A stretch of DNA of 63,661 nt from an uncultured Clostridia bacterium (GCA_934271235.1 CAKQQT010000020.1:1-63661); one strand, 5' to 3'; shown: positions 25,455 to 34,054, counted from the stretch's first letter. The notes: generated by a model from the sequence alone, not told the origin. Program-made: numbers and translations.

Positions 25455-25606
25455 AACCTTTTTTCTAATATTTGCACAAGAATGACGTCTTAAAAGTTAA
25501 GAGCGGTTGATGATGCAATAAGTGAAACGGAGGGGAGTTTTCGCGGATGATCATGAAAAAGCTGCGGCCAAGATAATCGTATGAATTTGAAAAAGGAGGA
25601 ACGAAA

Positions 25607-27091
25607 ATGAGAAAACATTGGATATTCATCCTGCTTTTATGTGTCGGATTGGGCGCCGCAGCGCTTACGGGCTGCTCGCTTAAGGGCAGTGATTCAGAAA
25701 ACAAGGCGTTGGAGGATCGCTTTCTGACGGAATTCCTTACGATGAACAGTGACGGAAGAAATGATGCACTGATGACAGATCTTCAAAGCGATCCTGCGCT
25801 CTTTACGGACGAAGCTGTTTTGAACGATGCTTTAGGAGAATATTATCGTGGCGTATCGGAATATCTCACCGATGAATGTCTCGAACAACTGATCGCCGAT
25901 CGAACCATGTGGAAACTTGACGCGGCCTTTCTCGGCGCGGGAAGCAATTGGGAAATTACCGCATTGGATATTCAGGACACTTCCGAGGCTGCTTCCTACG
26001 GCTTCCATGCAGAGTTAAGCGCCGACGGAGAAGTCAAAGAACTAAGCGGCACGCTTTCGGTTACGGCAGATCCTTTGATAGCATCTGTCCGGCTTGACGA
26101 TTATCAAGACCGGTTTGAAACGAGTCATCCCAACTGGGCAGAGGGTCTGGAGGAATACGGCGTCGGCTACTACATCAAGCCTGTGGATTATCAGGCTGTC
26201 GCTGTGGATTTTTTCAGAGAAAAAGCATCCGAAAAAACGATGGAATTGCGGAAAGCCGACCTCAAAGAACTGGAAGAAGCAGAGGGAAAAGAACTTGTTG
26301 ACGAAATCCGCAGATGGTGCGGCCAAAACGCAGAGAAAGACTTTGCCGGGCTGTGTTGTCAAAAGGGGAATGACTACTGGATCTTATACTATAACAAGGC
26401 TGCCAGTGGCTTATCTATCTGGTGTGAGCCTGAATTGACCGACGAAATGGAGCTAAAAGTACGCGTATGCTATACCGATGCCCCTGTAGTAAATCAAGCG
26501 AAGGGTGTATGGTGTCTGGAAAAGATTTCGTCGCCGATTCCTATAGCGAAAATGATCGGATACGATGACAAAACATACGACATCCTTTTTTACGATGATT
26601 TTTCGAAGAATTCCGCAGGAGAAGATTATCTGAAAGATGCGAGCGACCTTTACGGTATAAACGGCGGCATGGTGCCAAGATGGGACTGCAGATATATTCT
26701 GCATGACCTAATCACCGGAGAGGCCAGGGCCAAAGGCGATACCAATACATCGATAAAACCTGACGTGATCGGAGATCTCAAGGTTTCGGATGAAGTCAAA
26801 AAAGAAATTCGGGAGATATATAAAAGTGAATGGGCAGACAAAGACGGTCTTATGGTTCATAAGATCGATGACGTATACTGGATTTACTATTGCAACAGGA
26901 ATAGTAAGAAGGATGCAGATATCAGCATTTGTTTAGAAGGCAGTAAACTTGTGATGAACTGCTATGACAATGCAAAATCCCTATTTGATATGGAACCATT
27001 CTGCTGGAAGCTCTTTGCGGTTAAATCACCGGTTACGATCGAACAGATAGAAATCACAACAGGTGATGGCAGGCAAATTGCAATTGTCTGA
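25607..27091 (+). CDS. Lipoprotein of unknown function
   Basis: 494 aa. Lipoprotein signal with ALTGC (Cys23). The ATG has AAAGGAGG upstream. Two related halves may exist: each has a helix ending ELVDEIRRWCGQNAEKDF or VKKEIREIYKSEWADKDG followed by WILYYNKAASGLSIW or YWIYYCNRNSKKDADISI, i.e. an internal duplication. No enzymatic motif. It lies 150 bases after the DUF4367 gene with no terminator between, so it could belong to the sigma factor regulon. Confidence 0.7.
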   Translation: MRKHWIFILLLCVGLGAAALTGCSLKGSDSENKALEDRFLTEFLTMNSDGRNDALMTDLQSDPALFTDEAVLNDALGEYYRGVSEYLTDECLEQLIADRTMWKLDAAFLGAGSNWEITALDIQDTSEAASYGFHAELSADGEVKELSGTLSVTADPLIASVRLDDYQDRFETSHPNWAEGLEEYGVGYYIKPVDYQAVAVDFFREKASEKTMELRKADLKELEEAEGKELVDEIRRWCGQNAEKDFAGLCCQKGNDYWILYYNKAASGLSIWCEPELTDEMELKVRVCYTDAPVVNQAKGVWCLEKISSPIPIAKMIGYDDKTYDILFYDDFSKNSAGEDYLKDASDLYGINGGMVPRWDCRYILHDLITGEARAKGDTNTSIKPDVIGDLKVSDEVKKEIREIYKSEWADKDGLMVHKIDDVYWIYYCNRNSKKDADISICLEGSKLVMNCYDNAKSLFDMEPFCWKLFAVKSPVTIEQIEITTGDGRQIAIV

Positions 27092-27161
27092 GCTGATCAT
27101 CGCTGCACAGATAAGTACTGAGAATCCATTTTCAGCTTTTGAAAGAAAGGAGTTGCTGATC

Positions 27162-27875
27162 ATGAAAAAAACAATAAGCGTGATTCTGTTATTACTCATT
27201 CTTGCAGGCATATTTCTGTTTATCAGGGAAAATTCACACTCGCGGAGCTATGGAAAAAGGGAAACGGTGTTCTATACATCATTCCCGGATGGATACAGCC
27301 TGGAGATACCGATTTCCGGGTACGAAATGTACTGCCCGTCATATCTGTATTTTGGTACAGATCTAAAGACATCGGAGATCCTGAGCCGCATAAGGGAAAG
27401 CTTGGATATTAAAAAAATGGAAATGGATGAGCAAAAGGGATATATGCTTGTGAATCAGGAGAACAAAACATCATTCTTTTCTCTTTATGTGCGCGATGAG
27501 CCGTTTGACGACAAAACAAGAAACTCTTTCTTGATCTATAATGGTACAGTTGCCCTATACACCAAGGACCATGATGAATATTTAGGAAGTGTTCTGTTTC
27601 CGGACATTGCGCTTGCAAGTACTCCGAAGGAACTTTTAGAGGGGAGCAGTGTGTCAGTAGAAATTGGTCAAAGATATTTGCTGCGGGATTCTTCCTATAC
27701 GCTCGATTGGTTTCAGAAAATGTATGAGTCGATGGAGCTTTATAAGATGAAAATAACGCAGGATGAAATACAGTTTGAACCTCTGGCAGGGGAATGGGAA
27801 GATGACATGGTTTATAAAGGCAGGTGGTCGATGAAAATTACAGATGGCCATATTGTTTTTGAGGCAGAAAAATAG
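27162..27875 (+). CDS. Membrane-anchored protein of unknown function
   Basis: 237 aa. The ATG at 27162 follows AAAGGAG; the upstream in-frame ATG at 27063 overlaps the previous gene and lacks a site. One N-terminal transmembrane anchor (ISVILLLLILAGIFLFI) and an extracellular domain with PDGYSLEIPISGYEMYCPSY and ending in EWEDDMVYKGRWSMKITD. Not recognised. Its place after the lipoprotein suggests a shared transcript. Confidence 0.65.
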   Translation: MKKTISVILLLLILAGIFLFIRENSHSRSYGKRETVFYTSFPDGYSLEIPISGYEMYCPSYLYFGTDLKTSEILSRIRESLDIKKMEMDEQKGYMLVNQENKTSFFSLYVRDEPFDDKTRNSFLIYNGTVALYTKDHDEYLGSVLFPDIALASTPKELLEGSSVSVEIGQRYLLRDSSYTLDWFQKMYESMELYKMKITQDEIQFEPLAGEWEDDMVYKGRWSMKITDGHIVFEAEK

Positions 27876-27886
27876 AGGGAAAACGA

Positions 27887-28012
27887 ATGAATATGATGAA
27901 AAAATTTTTTCTGAAGGTCAATCCTTCGCATTCGGAAGATGGCATGTACATCTCCGGCATCTACAGGATTGCAGAAACCCCGAGTCTTCGCAAACTTCTT
28001 GCACATAGATAA
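27887..28012 (+). CDS. Short ORF, 41 aa
   Basis: MNMMKKFFLKVNPSHSEDGM start behind GAGGGAAAA, ends SLRKLLAHR. It lies 12 bases after the previous stop and is in the same direction. Could be a real small protein or a leftover; no family recognised. Confidence 0.35.
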   Translation: MNMMKKFFLKVNPSHSEDGMYISGIYRIAETPSLRKLLAHR

Positions 28013-28066
28013 ACAGATATACACATCAAGGAATGATCAAGCAGCAAAGCAGAAAGGAGCAGATCG

Positions 28067-28825
28067 ATGAACGTCATCGTAATCACCGGAGCATCAAGCG
28101 GAATGGGCAGAGAATTTGTTTTTGCTATGGACAGGGAATTTGCGCCGGACGAAATCTGGGTTATTGCAAGGAGAGAAGATAAGCTCAAGGAATTGGGCGC
28201 GAAGTGCCGCGCGAAAGTCAGGCCGATCGTACTGGATCTTAAGGATCGAGCCGGCTTCCGTGTATACGCCGACCTGCTCGAAAAAGAAAAACCGACTGTG
28301 CAGGTGCTTGTAAATGCAGCGGGTTTCGGACTGTTCGGAACTTTTGCGGATATGGATATGGAGCAGCAGCTCGAGATGATCGATCTGAATGCGGCGGCCC
28401 TTACGGCAATGTGTCACATGAGCATACCGTATATGCCGCGCGGGAGTCATATTGTAAATCTGGCATCCAACTCGTCGTGGCAGCCGGTTCCGTACATCAA
28501 TGTATACGGAGCGACCAAGGCATATGTGATGAGTTTTTCGAGGGCACTCGGCGTCGAACTGAAACCGAAAGGAATTCATGTGATGGCGGCAGCGCCCGGG
28601 TGGATCAGGACCGAATTCTTCGACCATGCTGTTCACGATGATACCATAAAGTATTATGATCGGTTTTACACTGCAGAAGAGGTTGTCGCGCGCGCGATGA
28701 AAGATCTGCGTAAGAAAAAAGCCGTGTCCATCAAAGGTTTTCCTGTGCGCATGCAGGTAAGAGCAGTCAAACATCTGCCGGTAAGCCTTGTCATGCGGAC
28801 ATGGTGCAGACAGCAGGGAAAGTAA
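28067..28825 (+). CDS. Short-chain dehydrogenase/reductase
   Basis: 252 aa with AAAGGAG upstream. Classic SDR: cofactor motif TGASSGMG (7-14), NAAGFG, catalytic Ser in LASNSS, and YGATK (about 146-150) as the Tyr-x-x-x-Lys pair, followed by PGWIRTEF. The arginine after the first strand (ARREDK) favours NADP(H). The C-terminal 40 residues are basic (KKKAVSIKGF, RMQVRAVKHLP) and may touch the membrane. Substrate unknown. Probably its own transcription unit, closed by the terminator at 28853. Confidence 0.9.
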   Translation: MNVIVITGASSGMGREFVFAMDREFAPDEIWVIARREDKLKELGAKCRAKVRPIVLDLKDRAGFRVYADLLEKEKPTVQVLVNAAGFGLFGTFADMDMEQQLEMIDLNAAALTAMCHMSIPYMPRGSHIVNLASNSSWQPVPYINVYGATKAYVMSFSRALGVELKPKGIHVMAAAPGWIRTEFFDHAVHDDTIKYYDRFYTAEEVVARAMKDLRKKKAVSIKGFPVRMQVRAVKHLPVSLVMRTWCRQQGK

Positions 28826-28852
28826 GGATCGAGCCCGAATACACACAACCCA

Positions 28853-28879
28853 AACACCTATCGCGGATGGGTGTTTTTT
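28853..28879 (+). terminator. Terminator after SDR gene
   Basis: AACACC (28853-28858) pairs with GGTGTT (28870-28875), followed by T6 in total. Confidence 0.65.
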
Positions 28880-28917
28880 CTGGGTGCATTTTTGCAGACA
28901 AAAAAGTTTTTGCCAAA

Positions 28918-28950
28918 ATGAAACATTTTGACGTGCTATGGGATATGATA
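28918..28950 (+). promoter_or_regulatory. Possible ECF-type promoter of sigma/anti-sigma pair
   Basis: TGAAAC (28918-28923), the typical ECF -35 motif, is followed about 16 bases later by GATATGAT. ECF sigma factors usually transcribe their own gene from such a site. Confidence 0.4.
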
Positions 28951-28985
28951 GGTGAAATGCATTTCAAAAGGGAGGTACGCGAGTC

Positions 28986-29492
28986 TTGAAAGGTGCGGAA
29001 TTCGAAGCGGCTGCGCAGCGGTATGCGGACCGTATCTACGCGGTGGCGTTCAACTATTTCAAAAGTCCATACGATGCGGAGGATATTGTGCAGGAAGTAC
29101 TGCTCAAACTGTACCAAAACGAGAGCGGTTTTGAGAGTGAAGCGCATCTCAAACACTGGCTGCTGCGGGTTGCCGTGAACCAGTGCAAAAAGATCTCGCT
29201 TTCTGCGTGGCATCGCAGGCAGGTGTCCTTGGAAAACTATTTTGAGACGACATCCGAGGCAGCCTGCGGGGCTGTTTGTGAGGACGATGCGGAGACGGCG
29301 GTGCGCCGCGGTGAGATCCTGCAGGCGATCCTGGGTCTGCCCAAGAAGTATCGGCTCATCCTGCATCTTTACTACTACGAAGACTATGACACGAAAGCGA
29401 TCGCAGGACTTTTGCGTATGAACGAAGCGACGGTGCGGACCAGATTGGCACGCGGCCGCAAAATTTTGAAGGAGGTTTTAGCAGATGTATGA
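28986..29492 (+). CDS. ECF sigma factor (SigM/SigW-like)
   Basis: 168 aa from a TTG nine bases after GGAGG. Region 2: YADRIYAVAFNYFKSPYDAEDIVQEVLLKLY; region 4: LGLPKKYRLILHLYYYEDYDTKAIAGLLRMNEATVRTRLARGRKIL. A Cys-containing linker (AACGAVCED) is unusual. The next gene overlaps by eight bases and encodes an anchored protein, so this is an ECF sigma/anti-sigma module that reacts to cell-envelope signals. Confidence 0.92.
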   Translation: MKGAEFEAAAQRYADRIYAVAFNYFKSPYDAEDIVQEVLLKLYQNESGFESEAHLKHWLLRVAVNQCKKISLSAWHRRQVSLENYFETTSEAACGAVCEDDAETAVRRGEILQAILGLPKKYRLILHLYYYEDYDTKAIAGLLRMNEATVRTRLARGRKILKEVLADV

Positions 29493-29928
29493 AGCAGATC
29501 GGAATGAAGAAAGCCGTGATCGGGAAAAAATCTTGTATCAGGCGGCGTTTGCGGGGCTCCATGCCTCTGAAAAGGTGAAAAGGGAGGATTTTTATATGAA
29601 ACAGAATCGAACGGCGCATGTTCGTGTCGGACGTATGGCCTTTTTGTGCATGCTGCTGGCAGCGCTTTTGTGCATGATGTCCGTGATGGCTTATGCCGCA
29701 ACAGGAGGAGAAACGGTCAATCCGGTGGCTGCCGTGAAGATCTTCATCGACGGACAGGATGTGTCCGGGCAGCTGACCCAGCAGGAAGACGGTTCCTACA
29801 AACTCAAGCTCGGCGATGATGAAAACGCAGCGGAGATTGAGATCGCGGCCGGCGCAGAGACGCTCGACCCGGATGACGGCGGCTTAGAAATTCACGTATA
29901 CCAAGAGGCAGCTGCGGAAAGCGAGTAG
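29485..29928 (+). CDS. Putative anti-sigma factor, membrane anchored
   Basis: 147 aa, ATG inside the sigma gene. A short N-terminal cytoplasmic segment (1-48, EKILYQAAFAGLHASEKVKREDFY) likely binds the sigma factor, one transmembrane helix (MAFLCMLLAALLCMMSVMAYA) follows, and a small acidic outside domain (VKIFIDGQDVSGQLTQ) ends the protein. No zinc-binding HxxxCxxC motif, so it is not a ZAS-type anti-sigma. Confidence 0.75.
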   Translation: MYEADRNEESRDREKILYQAAFAGLHASEKVKREDFYMKQNRTAHVRVGRMAFLCMLLAALLCMMSVMAYAATGGETVNPVAAVKIFIDGQDVSGQLTQQEDGSYKLKLGDDENAAEIEIAAGAETLDPDDGGLEIHVYQEAAAESE

Positions 29929-29958
29929 CATGACACCTATCCCCGGCAAGAAAAAAAG

Positions 29959-29991
29959 TTCCTGCAGAGCACGCTCTGCGGGAATTTTTTT
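29959..29991 (+). terminator. Terminator after sigma/anti-sigma pair
   Basis: TTCCTGCAGAG (29959-29969) pairs with CTCTGCGGGAA (29974-29984), then T7. A second CTGCAG-based hairpin follows at 29994-30013. Confidence 0.85.
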
Positions 29992-30049
29992 ATCTGCAGG
30001 AGACATTCTGCAGGAACCTTTTTCGTTCCTGGAACCCGCACAAAAAAGC

Positions 30050-30314
30050 TTGATGCATAGAACTAGATCTAAATCGCGCTTTGGGCCGAAAAAAAGCATG
30101 GCGCAGGAGAAAACATGGCCTCTGAAAGGGATTGGGACCGCGGATCCTTGCAGAACGGTGGTCGAAAAAAGTCGAACGATGTCGAAAATTGTAAAAAACA
30201 CGGGAACCTGCAAGGCGTAAGAGGCTGTCAACGCGCAAGATCGACCGGAAACTGAGGGAGGACATGCTTTTTTTTGAGCAAAATCGCAAAAAGATAGCAG
30301 TCGTATGCATCTTG
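30050..30314. repeat. MITE-like repeat, copy A
   Basis: About 265 bp with imperfect terminal inverted repeats of some 50 bp. Left end: GATGCATAG, ACTAGATCT, AAATCGCG, then AAAAAAAGCATG. Right end (reverse complement): GATGCATACG, ACTGCTATCT, TGCGATTTT, then AAAAAAAAGCATG. The inside shows GTCGAAAA-type motifs and AATTGTAAAAAA, and has no gene. The same structure recurs at 47587-47857. It does not code for a transposase, so a non-autonomous element (or a mobile structured RNA) is the best reading. Confidence 0.65.
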
Positions 30315-30377
30315 AAATTTTTCCCAGGTTCAAAAAAGAAAAAATCTGTAAAAATTTATAAAAAATTCAGGGAAATA

Positions 30378-30406
30378 TTTACAACAACAAAAGAATATGG
30401 TACAAT
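30378..30406 (+). promoter_or_regulatory. Sigma-A promoter
   Basis: TTTACA (30378-30383), 17 bases, TACAAT (30401-30406), 85 bases before the next start codon. Confidence 0.7.
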
Positions 30407-30490
30407 CTTACATACCGAAGCGACCCGTAAGCGACGATCGAAGGGTATCAAGGGTGCCAAGGGTGCCCATGTGTGTGAGGAGGATGAAAG

Positions 30491-31300
30491 ATGAGTTTGG
30501 AGGATATCGTAAGGCTGAATTTGCAATATGAAGAGGATCTGTTGGAGCAGGTCGACCGGATCCGGGTAACGGCGCCGGAGGGGCGGCTGACGGTCAGGAT
30601 GAACGGAGGGTATAAGGCCTATTATCTGTGGAAGGACGGACAGGCCGGGCCAAAGTATGTAACGAAGAAGAAGAGGAAGCAGGTGGAGAAGATCCGATTG
30701 GCGCGGTTCTTAAAGGAGAGCAGGGAGACGCTGGAACGGAATATCCGGCTGCAGAGGGAGTTTTTGGATAAGTATGTGCCGGCCGATTTTGAGACCATCA
30801 ATGCAAAGCTTCCAAAGGCGTATCGCTATGACTTTGACGATCCGATGCCGTTTCAGACCGGCGCAGTTTTCAGGGAGTCGGAGAATCCGTATCGGCGGGA
30901 GGAACTGATCCACAAGACATCGTTCGGGCTTGCGGTGCGGTCAAAGGGTGAGGTCATGATCGGAGAGATCCTGTTTGCGGCAGGGTTGGATTTTTATTAT
31001 GAGAAAGCCTTGAGGCTGATCGACGAAAATGGGAACATCCGCGTGGTATACCCGGATTTTTGGATCCTGCTGAGCAAGGAGCTGGTCTTTTATTGGGAGC
31101 ATAAGGGATTGTTCGCGGATGCGGAGTACTTTGAAAGAGACCAGCGAAAAATGCAGCTTTATCACCGCAACGGCATTTATGAGCCGAAGAATCTGATCGT
31201 TACCAAGGACGGACCGGACGGCAGTTTTGATGTCGAAGCGGTCAAACGACTGGTATACGGCGTTCTGCTGCCGCTGCGGCGATCCAAAACACGGTCCTGA
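30491..31300 (+). CDS. PD-(D/E)XK nuclease-like protein, unknown role
   Basis: 269 aa with GGAGG upstream and its own promoter. The N-terminal half is helical and basic (KYVTKKKRKQVEKIRLARFLKES). The C-terminal half carries a pattern like the PD-(D/E)XK fold: VRSKGEVMIGEIL (first acidic helix), then VVYPDFWILL and VFYWEHKG (the D and E-x-K core), then ERDQRKMQLYHRNGIY and NLIVTKDG. This recalls endonuclease-like proteins in clostridial genomes that lack neighbours of fixed type. DNA or RNA cleavage is predicted, not shown. The gene lies between the MITE copy and a repeat tract. Confidence 0.65.
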   Translation: MSLEDIVRLNLQYEEDLLEQVDRIRVTAPEGRLTVRMNGGYKAYYLWKDGQAGPKYVTKKKRKQVEKIRLARFLKESRETLERNIRLQREFLDKYVPADFETINAKLPKAYRYDFDDPMPFQTGAVFRESENPYRREELIHKTSFGLAVRSKGEVMIGEILFAAGLDFYYEKALRLIDENGNIRVVYPDFWILLSKELVFYWEHKGLFADAEYFERDQRKMQLYHRNGIYEPKNLIVTKDGPDGSFDVEAVKRLVYGVLLPLRRSKTRS

Positions 31301-31344
31301 ATGCAAAGAAGACAGAACCGTGCCGTCATCCGCATACAGCACGC

Positions 31345-31500
31345 ATGCAGAGAAGTTTGCGGAGCAGGCTGCGGCGGCTTGCGGCGGCATACAGAAGTTC
31401 GCGGAGCAGACTGCAGCGGATTGCGGCGGCATACAGCGCTTACGGCGGCATACAGCAGGCTGCGGCGCGAATTGCAGCAGGCTGCGGTGGGTTACAGCAG
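31345..31500 (+). repeat. Degenerate GC-rich tandem repeat, period about 42
   Basis: Two good 42-bp units share GCGGAGCAG, CTGC-GCGG and TTGCGGCGGCATACAG (31353-31437), followed by shorter GGCGGCATACAGC units. It lies between convergent genes and overlaps the last codons of the acetyltransferase gene. Not CRISPR: there are no constant repeats with unique spacers. Confidence 0.6.
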
Positions 31501-32133
31501 GTTATAGCGGAAGTGTTCCCGGTCTTCTTCCAGGATCAGGTCACGTTTGCTGTCGGCTTCCGTGATCGGGCGGATCGGTCTGCAAGGATTGCCGTAGGCA
31601 AGGTAACCGGCGGGGATGTCCTTGGTAACGACGCTGCCTGCGCCGATGACGACATTGTCGCCGATACGCACCCCGTCTATGATGACGGTATTGCAGGCAA
31701 TCCAGACGTTATTCCCGATGTGGATATCCGCGGCATATTCTGCCATCGTGGTCCTGCCGTCCGCGTCCATGCCCATGCGTTCCGCGGCAATCAGCGGATG
31801 GTTGGTCGCCAAAATGGAAACGTTCGGGCCGATCGCGACATTATCGCCGATATAGACGCGCGCGTCATCCATGACGGTCAGATTAAAATTGGCAAAAAAG
31901 TTTTCACCGATGAACAAATGGCTGCCGTAGTTGATCTGTACGGGCCCTTGAAAATAGCAGGTCTTGCCGACACCTCCAAGGATGTCGCGGAGCAGCTGCT
32001 GCCTCTGCGGGTCGTATTCATCCATCATGTTGAATTTGCGGCAGGCCTCGTGCGCCTTGTGTTTCAGGTCTTTGAGCTCCTGCTTGCGCGGATCGAACAT
32101 CTTGCCGGCAAAGATTTTTTCTTCTTCTGTCAT
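31492..32133 (-). CDS. Maltose/galactoside O-acetyltransferase-like protein
   Basis: 213 aa. N-terminal Mac domain (MTEEEKIFAGKMFDPRKQELKDLKHKA), then left-handed beta-helix hexapeptides with VQINYGSHLFIGENFFANFN, VAIGPNVSILATNHPL (the catalytic His of the family is in TNHP), IHIGNNVWIACN, VRIGDNVVIGAGSVVTKDIPAGYLAYGNPCRPIR. It transfers an acetyl group from acetyl-CoA to a sugar hydroxyl. The C-terminal tail beyond RPIR is about 25 residues. Convergent with the preceding gene. Confidence 0.93.
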   Translation of the reverse strand: MTEEEKIFAGKMFDPRKQELKDLKHKAHEACRKFNMMDEYDPQRQQLLRDILGGVGKTCYFQGPVQINYGSHLFIGENFFANFNLTVMDDARVYIGDNVAIGPNVSILATNHPLIAAERMGMDADGRTTMAEYAADIHIGNNVWIACNTVIIDGVRIGDNVVIGAGSVVTKDIPAGYLAYGNPCRPIRPITEADSKRDLILEEDREHFRYNLL

Positions 32134-32198
32134 GAAGGCACCTCCTGATAAGATTGCGCATACATTCCTCTATGCATGTTTCTTGATTATGTTGGAAC

Positions 32199-32230
32199 TA
32201 TCGCACAGCGATATTTCCAGAATATCGACA
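32199..32230. repeat. REP-like palindrome fragment, copy 1
   Basis: ATCGCACAGCGATATTTCC (32200-32218) is identical to the core of the 18-bp stem at 48118-48156, but its left arm is eroded. A secondary GATATT/AATATC dyad is present. Intergenic. Confidence 0.55.
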
Positions 32231-32279
32231 AAAGCACTCTGCAAAGCGTCACGCATGCGCGAGATGTGTGCGTAGAAAT

Positions 32280-32954
32280 CTATATTTCGTTATGCGCACT
32301 TTTGTCCAACAGTTTGCTGTAATAAGTCCTGGCGGTATAAAGCGCGGCGGCCGGATTATGCCCGAGTACACGATCTTTGGTGACCAGCGTGGTTGTCGGC
32401 GCCTCCGCGTATTTGTAGAACAGGCTGTCGTGACCGACGCACAGTCCGACAACGACATTGAGCTCTGTACCGGCCTCATTGAGTTTTCGCGCCTGCAGAA
32501 TCGGATTGCACATCGTCACGCCGACCGCTTCACATTCTGCGGGAATGCCGACCTCGGTCTTGGGAATCTGCCCGACCTTGCAGGCCATGCCGTAAACCTC
32601 GAAGTCGTGCTTTCGCAGAATCTCCGCAAAGATCCGGCTTTCTCGGATCAGACCCACACAGGTGGCAATGCCGATTTTACGCGCGCCGATCTTGCGCGCG
32701 AATTCCATGATCTCCTGCACTCTGGTAAGCTGTCCGTAGCCTTCAAACTCGACTTCGGCGGCGGCCTTCATGATCTGCGCGTTCTTTGCCTCACTGTAAA
32801 TTTTTAGAAGTTCCTCTTTCTGCTCACCGCGGATCTCCGGCGTTACGCAAAACTGCGGGAATCCCTCTCGCGAACCGCTGCGGTCCGGCCTTTCTTCACA
32901 CTTCTGCACGTGACAGTCCACGCACGAAAATTCTGTCTCTTTGTTCGTCATCAT
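32280..32954 (-). CDS. DUF1847 family metal-binding protein
   Basis: 224 aa from the ATG at 32954 (GGAG site upstream); the ATG at 32972 is rejected. Cysteine-rich start CVDCHVQKCEE, then a Rossmann-like body with RKIGIATCVGLIRES, GVTMCNPILQARKLN and NVVVGLCVGHDSLFYKYAEAPTTTL, and VLGHNPAAALY, all hallmark blocks of DUF1847. The conserved cysteines suggest a metal or cluster site. Function is not established. Next to the hydrolase gene upstream (15 bases apart), so likely co-transcribed. Confidence 0.88.
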   Translation of the reverse strand: MMTNKETEFSCVDCHVQKCEERPDRSGSREGFPQFCVTPEIRGEQKEELLKIYSEAKNAQIMKAAAEVEFEGYGQLTRVQEIMEFARKIGARKIGIATCVGLIRESRIFAEILRKHDFEVYGMACKVGQIPKTEVGIPAECEAVGVTMCNPILQARKLNEAGTELNVVVGLCVGHDSLFYKYAEAPTTTLVTKDRVLGHNPAAALYTARTYYSKLLDKSAHNEI

Positions 32955-32968
32955 TTTATTTCTCCGTT

Positions 32969-34054
32969 TCATTCGAATAACTCAGGAAAATTTTTAATGC
33001 CCATCGATGCCAGCTCTTTGAGCATCTGCAGCAGAAAAGCCTTATTCTGCGGACTCAAACCGGAAAAGCTCCGGAAGATTTCCGGAAAACTCGTCTGCCA
33101 CTCAGCACGCAGCTGCGCGAAGGTAGCGATGTTGTCCAGATCGATCAGGCCGTAAATGGTGTCAACCAGCTGAGCGCGTTCCTCCGCCGACATGGCGCGG
33201 ATCCACTGATTCAGCGTCGCATTGAGGTAGCGGGCATCTCCGGTCAGCTCTGAGCGATAGCTAAAATCATCCCCGTTGATTTCCCACGAAAACGGATTGT
33301 GCTGCCAGATGCTGATGCTGCTGCTTTTGACGATTTTATAGTTTTCCTGGTGCTCCAGCAGCATGCCGATCATCGAAGACTGCGGCAGTGTTTTTTCGAT
33401 TTTGGGGAGCACCTGACGGAAAGCCTCGCTTTGCAGCGCCTGTTCGAGGAAGCCCGGTCCGTCGTGTGAAAAGACACGTGCCAGCCGCGCCGACACATCC
33501 GGCCGGCAGTTGGCGGCAGCGTAAACGGCCAGATTGCCGCCCTTGGAATGCCCGCCGACATACAGCCTACCGCGGCAATGACGGGCGGCTTCGTTCAGAT
33601 AGTCCGCGGCTTCCGCCTGCGATGGGACCGGATACTGGAACGCCATATTAAAATCTTCCTTCCAACCGACGATCGTGGCATCCGTTCCGCGGAACGCGAT
33701 ATATGACGAGCCGTCCGGCAGATCAAAGGTCATGGCGGCAAACTGTTTTTCAGTAGAGCGATCGCTCTGCTGAACATAGCCCTTCACGCGGATTTCGCGG
33801 AAGCGGGGACTGGCAACCAGCGCGGTCAGCAGTTCCTTGCTTGCCGGCGCGTCATAGACATGTTCAAAGATTGTGTCGAAATCTTCCGCGTGAAAAAGCG
33901 CGGGCAGAGGAACGCCGTCCCAATCGCAGAGCGCAGGATTGGCGCGCGGAAAGTGCATATAAACGACGCAAGACAGAATCAGGCTGTCCACAGAATGGAA
34001 AGCCTGATCTTGAAATGGTTTCATATTTTGTGCGGCATAAGTTACAATGTTCAT
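32969..34054 (-). CDS. Mbeg1-like alpha/beta hydrolase (DUF2974)
   Basis: 361 aa. The nucleophile elbow GGHSKGGNLAVYAA (Ser about residue 168) is the G-x-S-x-G motif, preceded by SSYIAFRGTDATIVGWKEDFNMAF as in lipase class 3-like DUF2974 proteins, and followed by VFSHDGPGF carrying a likely catalytic Asp. The N-terminus FHSVDSLILSCVVYMHFP is also typical. No signal peptide: it is cytoplasmic. Substrate unknown, possibly lipid or ester. Confidence 0.88.
   Translation of the reverse strand: MNIVTYAAQNMKPFQDQAFHSVDSLILSCVVYMHFPRANPALCDWDGVPLPALFHAEDFDTIFEHVYDAPASKELLTALVASPRFREIRVKGYVQQSDRSTEKQFAAMTFDLPDGSSYIAFRGTDATIVGWKEDFNMAFQYPVPSQAEAADYLNEAARHCRGRLYVGGHSKGGNLAVYAAANCRPDVSARLARVFSHDGPGFLEQALQSEAFRQVLPKIEKTLPQSSMIGMLLEHQENYKIVKSSSISIWQHNPFSWEINGDDFSYRSELTGDARYLNATLNQWIRAMSAEERAQLVDTIYGLIDLDNIATFAQLRAEWQTSFPEIFRSFSGLSPQNKAFLLQMLKELASMGIKNFPELFE

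Noticed and set aside
29990..30310. Minus-strand ORFs in the MITE copies (begin MHTTAIFLRFCSKKSM or similar)
   Set aside because: They arise from the inverted ends; beyond them the two copies' proteins do not agree, so the similarity is of DNA, not of a gene.
31345..31500. Tandem repeats as a CRISPR array
   Set aside because: Units are contiguous and degenerate, without unique spacers, and no cas genes are in the window.
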